From Mycobacterium sp. 852013-51886_SCH5428379 (GTDB taxonomy: Bacteria; Actinomycetota; Actinomycetes; Mycobacteriales; Mycobacteriaceae), in NCBI RefSeq assembly GCF_001665575.1, contig NZ_LZSU01000037.1, positions 49,059 through 113,058 on the forward strand: a stretch of DNA of 64,000 nucleotides, given 5' to 3'. Under the pieces are notes generated by a model. That model saw nothing but the letters and a program-made list of their open reading frames with translations, had not been told where the DNA came from and made no database searches. The translations under genes and the position numbers were made by a program. How positions within the stretch are numbered: the first letter of the stretch is position 1; each line of letters starts with the position of its first letter. This document shows, one piece after another, positions 26,816 through 34,443 of the stretch.

Positions 26816-28218
26816 CCGTGCTGCGCCATTTCGGTCTGCGGTTCACCACCGGCCACCTCATCTGGGCGGCCGTGCTGATCCCGGCCTGCCTCGCGGTGTG
26901 CATTCCCAACAACCAACTGTGGCTGGGCGTCGGCATCTCGGTCGCCATCGCGCTCATCGCGGTGGTGACGCTGCGTGGTCGCCGGCTCACCGGCTGGATC
27001 ACCGTCCTGTTCTCCTGGCGGCGCGGCCACCGCCATCTGCCCGCCCCGCCGTCCGAGCCCGCGGTGGGGGCGACCGTACTGCCCGGCGATCACGTCGCCG
27101 TGCGCTGGCAGGGCGACCATCTCGTTTCGGCCATCGAGCTGGTGCCGCGGCCGTTCACCCCGACGGTCGTGGTCAACGGGCAGGCGTTCACCGACGACGT
27201 CCTCGACACCGCGCTGGTCGAGGAACTCATCGCCGCGCACTGCCCCGATCTCGAGGCCGACGTCGTCTCCGCCGGCTATCGCGTCGGCAAGACCGCGCCC
27301 GCCAGCCTCGTCGCCCTCTACGAACAGGTCGTCGGTCCGTATCCGGCGCCGGCCAGCAGGCGCACGTGGATCGTGCTGCGCGCCGATCCCGACCGGACGC
27401 GCAAAACCGCGCAACGCCGCGAATCCGGCGTCGCCGGGCTGGCCCGCTATCTGGTCGCCTCTACGACGCGCATCGCAGATCAGTTGTCCAGCAACGGAAT
27501 CGATGCTCGCTGCAGCCGCAGTTTCGACGATTTCGACCGGGCGACCGAGGTCAGCTTCGAACGCGAGACGTGGTCGTCGATCAAGGGCCGCAGCACCTTC
27601 ACCGCCGCCTACAGCGCACCCGGCGGACCGGACGCCTGGTGGTCGGCCCGCGCCGACCACACCATCACCCGGATGCGGATCCGGCCGGGCACCGCGCCGA
27701 CCACCACGGTGCTGCTCACCACGTTGGCCAATCCCACGACGCCGCGGGGCTTTTCGTGTCTGTTCGGCGGGCAGCGCGCCGCCCTGCAGGGCATCAGCCC
27801 GGTGACCGATCGGCACTACGAGCTCCCGATCGGCTCCGCCGGCATCCTGGTCGGCGAGACCGCGGACCGTCATCCGGTCTACATGCCGTTCGACGACATC
27901 GACGTCAGCATCAACCTCGGTGACGCGCGGTTGTTCACACAGTTCGTGGTGCGGTCGGCGGCCGCGGGCGGGGTCGTCACCCTCGGTCCGCGCTTCGGTG
28001 AGTTCGCGGGATTCGTCAACGGCCGCATCGGCGACGTCGCGAAGATCTCGTGGCCCGGCCACGGCGGGGAGGCCACCACCTACCTCGGACCGCATCCCGG
28101 AGTCAGCCGGGTCATCTTGCGCCACAACTTCATCGACACCCCGCGACATCGGCAGCTACCGATCCACCTCATCAATCCGCGTGAGGAGAGCCGCTACCAG
28201 ATGGCGCTGGAACAATGA
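26812..28218 (+). CDS. eccE1: ESX-1 membrane component EccE1
   Basis: This 468-residue protein has two N-terminal membrane helices (about residues 12-55) followed by a large hydrophilic periplasm-facing domain, the EccE layout; M. tuberculosis EccE1 is about 460. The start codon overlaps the mycP1 stop (ATGA). Position between mycP1 and espB fixes it as the ESX-1 paralogue rather than that of ESX-2, -3 or -5. It needs EccB, EccC and EccD to form the pore; none is encoded in this window. Confidence 0.88.
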   Translation: MTVLRHFGLRFTTGHLIWAAVLIPACLAVCIPNNQLWLGVGISVAIALIAVVTLRGRRLTGWITVLFSWRRGHRHLPAPPSEPAVGATVLPGDHVAVRWQGDHLVSAIELVPRPFTPTVVVNGQAFTDDVLDTALVEELIAAHCPDLEADVVSAGYRVGKTAPASLVALYEQVVGPYPAPASRRTWIVLRADPDRTRKTAQRRESGVAGLARYLVASTTRIADQLSSNGIDARCSRSFDDFDRATEVSFERETWSSIKGRSTFTAAYSAPGGPDAWWSARADHTITRMRIRPGTAPTTTVLLTTLANPTTPRGFSCLFGGQRAALQGISPVTDRHYELPIGSAGILVGETADRHPVYMPFDDIDVSINLGDARLFTQFVVRSAAAGGVVTLGPRFGEFAGFVNGRIGDVAKISWPGHGGEATTYLGPHPGVSRVILRHNFIDTPRHRQLPIHLINPREESRYQMALEQ

Positions 28219-28258
28219 GTCAGGGCACGCGGGCGCTGACGGGGAGGGAGGCTCGCGC

Positions 28259-29791
28259 ATGACGGAACAACGGGTGGATCCGCAGACGCTGCGGACCCAG
28301 GCGGACGCGATGACCTTCCCGTTCGTGAAGCTGCAGTCCGAAGCACAACGCCCCGACCGCCTCACCGCGACCATCGCCGCCGTGGAGAACCTCAACAAGA
28401 ACGCCGCGGCGCTGAGCCAGTACTGGTCCTACGCCGAGACCGAGAACGCCAACATCATGGGTTCGTTGCGATCCGCGGCCGACGCCTATCAGAACGTCGA
28501 CGAGGAGTACGGCGTCGCGATCGACAATCCCGACCGCGCTGCCGCCGTCGGACGGATCACCATCCCGGACAACTCGGTGCCGCTGCCCGCGGTCCCCGAC
28601 GACCCCGCGTTCGGTGCCGTCGCGCCCGGGTCCTACGCCGACGTCGAGACCACCCAGCAGCTCTTGGCCGAGGGCGACGACGGCGCCTCCCTGCAGCTGC
28701 TGGCCGTCAACTTCGGGATCATGGCCGACCATCTCGACGCGCGCTCCGGGTTGCCGAACACCACCGACTGGGAGGGCGAGGCCGCGGATGCGGCGCTCAA
28801 GCGCCACAACACGTTCAACGCCTGGCTGGAGGATCTGAGCAAGGCCTACCGCGAGCTCGCGCACTCGGCAGAGAAGATCCGCGAGGCCCACCTCGCCGCC
28901 AAGGCCGCGCACCAGACCATCTATGAGCAGTACATGACCAAGAAGCAGCAGCTGGCGACGGCCTACCGGCAGCGATCTGCCGGCGATCCGGTGATCCAGC
29001 AGCTGCAGAACGACATGCAGCAACTCCAGCAGCAGTCCGACGATCTGCGGGAGGGCTACGCCGCAGGGGCCGACATCACCCCGTCGATGCCGGGCAGACC
29101 CGATTCCGCCGCGCCGAGCGGACCGTCGTCGGTCGGCGGCGGCGGTGGCGGTGGCGGCGCACCGTCCGGCGGGATGCCGAACCCGAGCGACTTCGGCCGG
29201 CAGGGCGGCTCCCCCGCGGTGTCCCCGGCATCGGCGGGCGGCCAGGGCGGTGGCGCGCCGTCCGGTGGTGGCTCACCCGGCGGCGGATCGCCTGCGGGCG
29301 GTGGCTCGCCCGGGGGTGGCTCGCCCGCCGGTGGCGGCGCACCCGGCGGTGGGTTGCCCGGGGAGATACCCGGCGCCGGCGACGAGGGTCTGCCTCCCCT
29401 GCCCGACGATCCCGGTCTCACCCCCGCCGCTGCCGGTGGTGGCGGCGCCGGCGGTGGGGCGGGTGGCGGAGGTGCCGGAGCCGGCGGGATTCCGGCCGGT
29501 CCGCTGCAGCCCGCGGTCGGCGCCGATTCGGTGGCACCCGTCGCGACCGGCGGTGCGCGCGGCGGCAACGCGGGTGGCCCGGCCGGTGCCGGCGCCGGAG
29601 TGGGCGGCATGGGGATGGGCGGTATGCCGATGGGCGGCGCCGGCGCCGGGCGCGGCGGCGGCCAGGACCGCAAGCGCACGCCGGGGCTCTCGCCCGACGA
29701 GGATCTCTACGTCGAGGACCGGCCGTTCACCGAGGCGATCATCGGCCGGCAGCCCCGCAAAGGTCCGCAGGACAACAAGGATTCCAAGTGA
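28259..29791 (+). CDS. espB: ESX-1 secreted substrate EspB
   Basis: This 510-residue protein has the EspB plan: a helical PE/PPE-like fold with secretion motif Y77xxxD81 (AYQNVDEE) and the turn WEG at 171-173, then a long Gly/Pro/Ser/Ala-rich tail (about 285-470). It ends with DLYVEDRPFTEAIIGRQPRK...DNKDSK, which resembles the M. tuberculosis EspB terminus. EspB forms ring-shaped oligomers, binds phospholipid and is trimmed by MycP1 in its C-terminal part. GGGAGG precedes the ATG. The low-complexity tail has imperfect GGGSP/GGGAP repeats and could vary between strains. Confidence 0.9.
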   Translation: MTEQRVDPQTLRTQADAMTFPFVKLQSEAQRPDRLTATIAAVENLNKNAAALSQYWSYAETENANIMGSLRSAADAYQNVDEEYGVAIDNPDRAAAVGRITIPDNSVPLPAVPDDPAFGAVAPGSYADVETTQQLLAEGDDGASLQLLAVNFGIMADHLDARSGLPNTTDWEGEAADAALKRHNTFNAWLEDLSKAYRELAHSAEKIREAHLAAKAAHQTIYEQYMTKKQQLATAYRQRSAGDPVIQQLQNDMQQLQQQSDDLREGYAAGADITPSMPGRPDSAAPSGPSSVGGGGGGGGAPSGGMPNPSDFGRQGGSPAVSPASAGGQGGGAPSGGGSPGGGSPAGGGSPGGGSPAGGGAPGGGLPGEIPGAGDEGLPPLPDDPGLTPAAAGGGGAGGGAGGGGAGAGGIPAGPLQPAVGADSVAPVATGGARGGNAGGPAGAGAGVGGMGMGGMPMGGAGAGRGGGQDRKRTPGLSPDEDLYVEDRPFTEAIIGRQPRKGPQDNKDSK

Positions 29792-30123
29792 CCGACGAGA
29801 TGCATCCCGCGGTCGCTGCCGTCCTGCGGCAGGCCCGCGAGCTGCAGTCGATCATGGATGCGCAGCTGCAGAAGATGAACACCGACACGTTCACCGGCTC
29901 CGACGCGTCGCGCACCGTGGAGGTCACCCTCGACGGCCACCATCAGCTGACCGACGTCTACATCGCCGACGGCACGCTGCGATTGGGCGCCCAGACCGTC
30001 GAGGCCCGGTTGAACGAGGCGCTGCAGAACGCGACGGAGGCGGCCACCGCAGCGATCGAGGCGGACCGCGAACGGATCGACGCGATGGTCGCCGAGCTCA
30101 CCGATCGCGACCCGTTCGGTTAG
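29788..30123 (+). CDS. espL: ESX-1-associated protein EspL, YbaB/EbfC-like
   Basis: This 111-residue protein has the YbaB/EbfC fold signature: an N-terminal helix (AAVLRQARELQSIMDAQLQKMN), central strands VEVTLDGHHQLTDVYI, and a C-terminal helix. In M. tuberculosis EspL (115 residues) stabilises other ESX-1 substrates and sits beside EspB, as here. The GTG start overlaps the espB stop, so translation is coupled. The next expected gene, espK, is absent; a convergent oxidoreductase gene overlaps the stop by four bases. Confidence 0.87.
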   Translation: MTDEMHPAVAAVLRQARELQSIMDAQLQKMNTDTFTGSDASRTVEVTLDGHHQLTDVYIADGTLRLGAQTVEARLNEALQNATEAATAAIEADRERIDAMVAELTDRDPFG

Positions 30124-31295
30124 AGACCGGGCTGGTCCTCGATGATCCCCAGCCAGATCTGGGCGGCATCGATCGCGACCTTCTCGCTGATGAACGCGTG
30201 CTGGGTGCCGGTGTAGACGTCGCGGAACGCCCGCTCGAGGCGGCTGCCCTCCCGGATCGCGCTCGTCCCCGCGACCAGATGCGCCCACTCCGCGCAGGCC
30301 CGCGCCACATCGGTGGCGTAGACGGCGGCCACGCGCATATCGGCCCGCAGCGCCGGGGTGAGGTCAGCGCCCGCGCCGACGGTGGTCTCGGCGGTGGTGA
30401 ACGCGTCCAGGACCAGCAGCCGCGCCGCCCGCCAGGCCGCGACGTGGTGGGCCAGTCCCTTCTGGAAGGTGGGCCGGCTCGCCAGCGACGCCATATCGCT
30501 CATCCGGTACTTCGTCGCGGCCAGGTCCTGCACGTCGTCGAGCATGCTCTTGGCCACGCCGAGTGCCCATGACGCGTGGCCCGCGGCGGTGACCGGCATC
30601 AGCCCCATCCGGGTGGCCGGCGACGATCCGCGCTGCGGGATGCGCTCGAACAGCGGGAACGTGCGGTGCGCGGGCACGAACACGTCGCTGACGCTGTAGT
30701 CGTAGGAGCCGGTGCCCTTGAGCCCCTGTACGTGCCAGCCGTCGCTGAACGTGACGTCGGCCCGCGGCAGGATCGCCACCTGCATGTCGGGCACTCCCTC
30801 ACTGACCCAACGCATCTCACCGTCGTCGAGGGGGAAGAAGCCCGCGGCGACGTACTGTGCGTGCCCGGTGCCGGAGCCGAAGCTCCACGATCCGGACAAC
30901 CGGTAGCCGCCGTCGACCGTGACGCCCTGGCCGTTGGGGAAGAACTGTCCGCCCATGGTGACCCGGTTGTCGTTGCCGGTGAACACCTCGGCGAATCCGG
31001 CGTCGGGCAGATAGCTGGCGGCGGCGAACGACGACGGCATGTTCGCAATACCGATCCAGCCGAACGACCCGTCCTGCCAAGCCATCTCGATCCATGTCTC
31101 GATCATCTCGGCGAAGGTGGGCTCGACACCACCGGCCGGGGCGGGGTTGAACGCCGACATCAGGCCGCCGGCCCACATCTGCTCGACGATTGCCGGGGCG
31201 AGGGTGCGGAGGCGTTCTGATTCGGCGGCGTTGCTCGCCACGAGGTCCCGCATGTCGCGCGCGCGCGTCACGACATCGATGTCGGTCTGGGTCAT
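30120..31295 (-). CDS. Flavin-dependent acyl-CoA-dehydrogenase-like monooxygenase
   Basis: This 391-residue protein has the acyl-CoA dehydrogenase fold but lacks the catalytic EGTN-type Glu motif. It shows the flavin-dependent monooxygenase traits of the DszC/HsaA group: GGYRLSGSWSFGSGTGHAQYVAAGFF, GLKGTGSYDYSVSDVFVP, and SAIREGSRLERAFRDVYTGTQHAFIS near the end. Members use reduced flavin from a partner reductase to hydroxylate or oxidise small organics. No reductase is adjacent. ATG 31295 gives a normal N-terminus. Confidence 0.8.
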   Translation of the reverse strand: MTQTDIDVVTRARDMRDLVASNAAESERLRTLAPAIVEQMWAGGLMSAFNPAPAGGVEPTFAEMIETWIEMAWQDGSFGWIGIANMPSSFAAASYLPDAGFAEVFTGNDNRVTMGGQFFPNGQGVTVDGGYRLSGSWSFGSGTGHAQYVAAGFFPLDDGEMRWVSEGVPDMQVAILPRADVTFSDGWHVQGLKGTGSYDYSVSDVFVPAHRTFPLFERIPQRGSSPATRMGLMPVTAAGHASWALGVAKSMLDDVQDLAATKYRMSDMASLASRPTFQKGLAHHVAAWRAARLLVLDAFTTAETTVGAGADLTPALRADMRVAAVYATDVARACAEWAHLVAGTSAIREGSRLERAFRDVYTGTQHAFISEKVAIDAAQIWLGIIEDQPGL

Positions 31296-31403
31296 CGGAT
31301 GACCGTACGTCGTGGAGCAGAGTTTCCCGGCGAACCGTTGCACTTCTGTTTCCCGATGCACCGCCGCGGCCATACTCTGAGCTCCACCGACGGGGAGGGC
31401 GCA

Positions 31404-32339
31404 ATGATCGACGACGCCGTACGTCTGCTCGGACGCACCGCGGTGCGGCTGGCCCAGGGGGTGCCCGTGATCGGCGCCCGCTTCGGTGCGCCGATGCGAC
31501 TCGACCTCACCGGCCGCGTCGTGTTCGTCACCGGCGCCGCCCGGGGTCTCGGCGCCGAGATCGCCCGGCAGGCCCACGACCGCGGCGCCCGCGTGGCGCT
31601 GGTGGGTCGCCGGTTGGAGCCGCTGACCGAACTCGCCGCCGAACTGGGCCCCGGCGCCGCCGCGTTCCAGGCCGACGTCACCGACGCCGACGCGTTGCGC
31701 CGCGCCGCCGAGGAGACGGCCACCCGGTTCGGCGGTATCGACGTCGTGATCGCCAACGCCGGTATCGCACCGCCGTCGCACACCGTCGGCACCATCGATC
31801 CGGACGCCTTCGAACACACCGTGGAGGTGGATCTGCTCGGGCAGTGGCGCACCGTGCGCGCCGCGCTGCCCGCCGTCATCGACCGCCGCGGGCACATCGC
31901 GCTGGTCGGCTCGATCTACGCCTTCTTCAACGGAGTGCTCGCCGCGCCGTATGCCGTCAGCAAGGCCGGGGTCGAACAGCTGGCCCGCACCCTGCGCGTC
32001 GAACTGGCGCAGCACGGCGTCAGCGCCGGGATCGCCTACCTCGGCTTCATCGACACCGACCTGGCCGCCGACGCCTTCGCCGACGAACAGGCCGCCGCGA
32101 TCCGCGACGTCGCACCGGATTTCATCACCCGCCCGATGACCGTCGAGGCGGCCGCCGCCGCCGTCCTCGACGGCGTCGAGCGCCGGGCCTCCCGCGTCAC
32201 GGCACCCGCCTGGGTCGGGCCGCTCCTGGCCGCCCGCAGCGTCTTCACCGAGGTGATGGACGACGTGCTGATCCACAACCGACGGGTCAACGACGCGATC
32301 CGGGACGCGGAAACCGCTGCGGCAGAACGAGACAGCTAA
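31404..32339 (+). CDS. Short-chain dehydrogenase/reductase
   Basis: This 311-residue classical SDR has cofactor loop VTGAARGLGAEIARQ, the arginine-bearing VGRRLEPL that favours NADP(H), IANAGIAPP, Ser in VGSIYAFFNG and the active site YAVSKAG. The ATG at 31404 is preceded by GGGGAGGGC. About 30 N-terminal residues precede the Rossmann fold, longer than usual. It overlaps the convergent glyoxalase-fold gene by four bases. The substrate is unknown. Confidence 0.86.
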   Translation: MIDDAVRLLGRTAVRLAQGVPVIGARFGAPMRLDLTGRVVFVTGAARGLGAEIARQAHDRGARVALVGRRLEPLTELAAELGPGAAAFQADVTDADALRRAAEETATRFGGIDVVIANAGIAPPSHTVGTIDPDAFEHTVEVDLLGQWRTVRAALPAVIDRRGHIALVGSIYAFFNGVLAAPYAVSKAGVEQLARTLRVELAQHGVSAGIAYLGFIDTDLAADAFADEQAAAIRDVAPDFITRPMTVEAAAAAVLDGVERRASRVTAPAWVGPLLAARSVFTEVMDDVLIHNRRVNDAIRDAETAAAERDS

Positions 32340-32716
32340 TCCGGGCGCACCGTGCTCAGGCAGAACGGGTGACCGACCGGGTCCAGCAGCACCCGCCACG
32401 CCTGCGCCGCCGGTTGCCGCGCGGCCTCGGTGGCGCCCAGCGCGACGGCCGCGGCCACTGCGGTGTCGAGGTCGTCGACCGCGACGTCGAGGTGCATCTG
32501 CTGCAGCTGCGGGCCGTCCGGCCAGTTCGGGGCGACGTAGGTCTCCACGCGCATCAGCGTCAGCATCGGGCCCGCACCAGCGAGCGAGACGATGCCCCGG
32601 TCGTGGGTGGCGAACACCTCGTCGAGGCCCAGCAGATCGCGGTAGAACGGCGCCAGCAGGTCAGGATCGGGACAGTCGATGGAGATCGAGGCGAGGCTTC
32701 CCACGGCGCTGAGCAT
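32336..32716 (-). CDS. VOC (glyoxalase/bleomycin resistance fold) protein
   Basis: This 126-residue protein has the beta-alpha-beta-beta-beta arrangement of the VOC superfamily: SISIDCPDPDLLAPFYRDLLGLDEV, QQMHLDVAVDDLDTAVAAAVALGA, and the closing LLDPVGHPFCLSTV. Possible metal ligands are the His in QMHLDV and the region near GHPF. It follows selD by 25 bases on the same strand, so it is probably co-transcribed. No role in selenium metabolism is evident. Confidence 0.78.
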   Translation of the reverse strand: MLSAVGSLASISIDCPDPDLLAPFYRDLLGLDEVFATHDRGIVSLAGAGPMLTLMRVETYVAPNWPDGPQLQQMHLDVAVDDLDTAVAAAVALGATEAARQPAAQAWRVLLDPVGHPFCLSTVRPD

Positions 32717-32741
32717 GGTCCGATCCTAGAGACCGGGACCG

Positions 32742-33755
32742 TCACCGCACGACGATCACGTGCTCTCCACGCGGCACGAATTCGCCGATGACCGGGGCGC
32801 CGGGGATCTCACCTGCCAGCAGCAGACCGCCGGAGGTCTGGGCGTCGGCCAGCAACAGCGCCTCGTCCGCGCTGACCGCGCTGAGGTCGGCGTGCGGGGC
32901 CACCCAGTCCAGGTTGCGCCGCGTTCCGCCGCTCACGTATCCGGCGGCCAGCGCCTCGCGGGCCCCGGCGAGATACGGCACCGCGGCAGCGTCGACCACC
33001 GCCGTGACGCCGCTGGCGCGGGCGGTCTTGTAGAGGTGGCCGAGCAGGCCGAAACCCGTGACGTCGGTGGCGCATTCGATACCGGCAGCCAACGCGGCCG
33101 CGGCGGCGTCGGCGTTGAGCGTGGTCATCGCCGCGATCGCCTCCTCGGACCGTTCGCCGGTGGCCTTGTGTCTGCTGTTGAGCACGCCCACGCCGAGCGG
33201 CTTGGTCAGCGACAGCGCGGTGCCGGGCCTGGCGGCGTCGTTGCGCAGCAGCCGGTCGGGGTCGGCGATCCCGGTGACGGCCAGCCCGTACTTCGGCTCC
33301 GGGTCGTCGACGCTGTGCCCGCCGGCCAGGTGGCAGCCGGCCGCCGTGCAGACATCGAGGCCGCCGCGCAGCGTCTCGGCGGCCAGCTCGAACGGCAGCA
33401 CGTCGCGCGGCCAGCCCAGCAGGTTGACCGCCACCACCGGCCGGCCGCCCATGGCGTAGACGTCGGACAGCGCGTTGGTCGCCGCGATCCGGCCCCAGTC
33501 GTACGGATCGTCGACCACCGGGGTGAAGAAGTCGGTCGTCATGATCAGCGCCGTCCCGCCCGCGATCCGCACCGCGGCCGCGTCGTCGCCGTCGTCGAGG
33601 CCGACCAGCAGTTCGCCGATCGGATCGACGGGCGCGGCGCCGGTCAGCCCGCGCACCACGTTCTCCAACTCGCCGGGTGGGATCTTGCATGCGCATCCGC
33701 CGCCGTGGGCGTACTGGGTCAGTCGGTAGATCTGTCCTGTGGTCACGGCCTCCAT
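32742..33755 (-). CDS. selD: Selenophosphate synthetase
   Basis: This 337-residue SelD makes selenophosphate from selenide and ATP, the selenium donor for Sec-tRNA synthesis. The glycine-rich active segment YAHGGGCACKI carries Cys25 and Lys28, matching Cys17 and Lys20 of E. coli SelD; the catalytic residue is Cys, not Sec. Further motifs are DFFTPVVDDPYDWGRIAATNALSDVYAMGG and TDVTGFGLLGHLYK. The start is uncertain: ATG 33767, ATG 33755 and GTG 33746 are all possible, and a longer frame would run into the tRNA gene. It is divergent from selC. Confidence 0.93.
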   Translation of the reverse strand: MEAVTTGQIYRLTQYAHGGGCACKIPPGELENVVRGLTGAAPVDPIGELLVGLDDGDDAAAVRIAGGTALIMTTDFFTPVVDDPYDWGRIAATNALSDVYAMGGRPVVAVNLLGWPRDVLPFELAAETLRGGLDVCTAAGCHLAGGHSVDDPEPKYGLAVTGIADPDRLLRNDAARPGTALSLTKPLGVGVLNSRHKATGERSEEAIAAMTTLNADAAAAALAAGIECATDVTGFGLLGHLYKTARASGVTAVVDAAAVPYLAGAREALAAGYVSGGTRRNLDWVAPHADLSAVSADEALLLADAQTSGGLLLAGEIPGAPVIGEFVPRGEHVIVVR

Positions 33756-33786
33756 GCTGCCTGCCATGATGGACCGGTGGGCCTCC

Positions 33787-33881
33787 GGAGGCGTATTCGG
33801 TCTGGTGACCGGCACGATCTTCAAAATCGCTGAGCGGCAGGAACTGTCGCTGGCGGGTTCGATTCCCGTCCGCCTCCGCCA
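33787..33881 (+). tRNA. selC: tRNA-Sec, anticodon UCA
   Basis: The gene is 95 nt with the CCA end encoded. The acceptor is GGAGGCG paired with CGCCTCC plus an eighth T-C mismatch position, then discriminator G. The D arm has a six-bp stem (TCGGTC/GACCGG) and 4-base loop. The anticodon loop CTTCAAA has TCA at 33821-33823. The long variable arm has an eight-bp stem (AGCGGCAG/CTGTCGCT). The T arm has the TTCGATT loop. The extended D stem, long variable arm and 8+5 layout are diagnostic of bacterial tRNA-Sec; E. coli selC is also 95 nt. Confidence 0.95.
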
Positions 33882-33885
33882 CCCA

Positions 33886-34416
33886 TCAGCCCAGCTGGGC
33901 GGGCCACACCACGGACCCGTCCGGCCGCAGGACGGCCGCGGTCGGCTCCGGATGCGGCAGCAGCCGTCCGTCGTGCATCAGGTGGCGGACCTCGCTCGCC
34001 CCGGTGACCACTGCGACGTCGGCCACGATGCGCCGGTGACACCGCCACCACACCGCCTCGCTGCACATCATGGCGGTGGGTTGGCGCCGCGACTGCTCGA
34101 TCAGCTCGCCGAACCCGTCGGCGAATTCGGCGGTGCGGGTGTACGCGGCATAGGCCGCGAACTGGGTGACGCGCCACCAGCCGTCCTCGGGCGGCTCCCC
34201 GGCAGGCAGCCGGCGGCGTCCGCCGAGGCGCGGATCCCATCGGTAGGCCAGGCCCGCGTCGGCCAGCCACACCGCCATCGTCGACGACTCCACATCGGGG
34301 TTGTGTCTGCTGTTCGGGAAGCGCCGGATATCGACGAGGGCCTCGATACCCGCATCCTGCAGCAGCACCGCGAACTGCGCGCGCTCCAGCTTGCCGTGAC
34401 CCACAGACGTCAGCAC
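33886..34416 (-). CDS. DUF488 family protein
   Basis: This protein is 176 residues from GTG 34416, or 189 from ATG 34455. It opens with VLTSVGHGKLERAQFAVLLQDAGIEALVDIRRFPNSRHNP, the DUF488 signature, and has the C-terminal MCSEAVWWRCHRRIVAD motif with the conserved cysteine and CHR. The biochemical role of the family is unknown. It lies between selC and selA on the opposite strand; its stop is four bases from the tRNA end. The shorter start avoids overlap with selA. Confidence 0.75.
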   Translation of the reverse strand: MLTSVGHGKLERAQFAVLLQDAGIEALVDIRRFPNSRHNPDVESSTMAVWLADAGLAYRWDPRLGGRRRLPAGEPPEDGWWRVTQFAAYAAYTRTAEFADGFGELIEQSRRQPTAMMCSEAVWWRCHRRIVADVAVVTGASEVRHLMHDGRLLPHPEPTAAVLRPDGSVVWPAQLG

Positions 34417-34443
34417 ATCTCCGGTGTACCCGGGTGGCGCGTG

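Noticed and set aside
29100..29650. Gly-rich stretch as a PE_PGRS gene
   Set aside because: It is continuous with the EspB N-terminal fold and ends in the EspB C-terminal motif; no PE signature.
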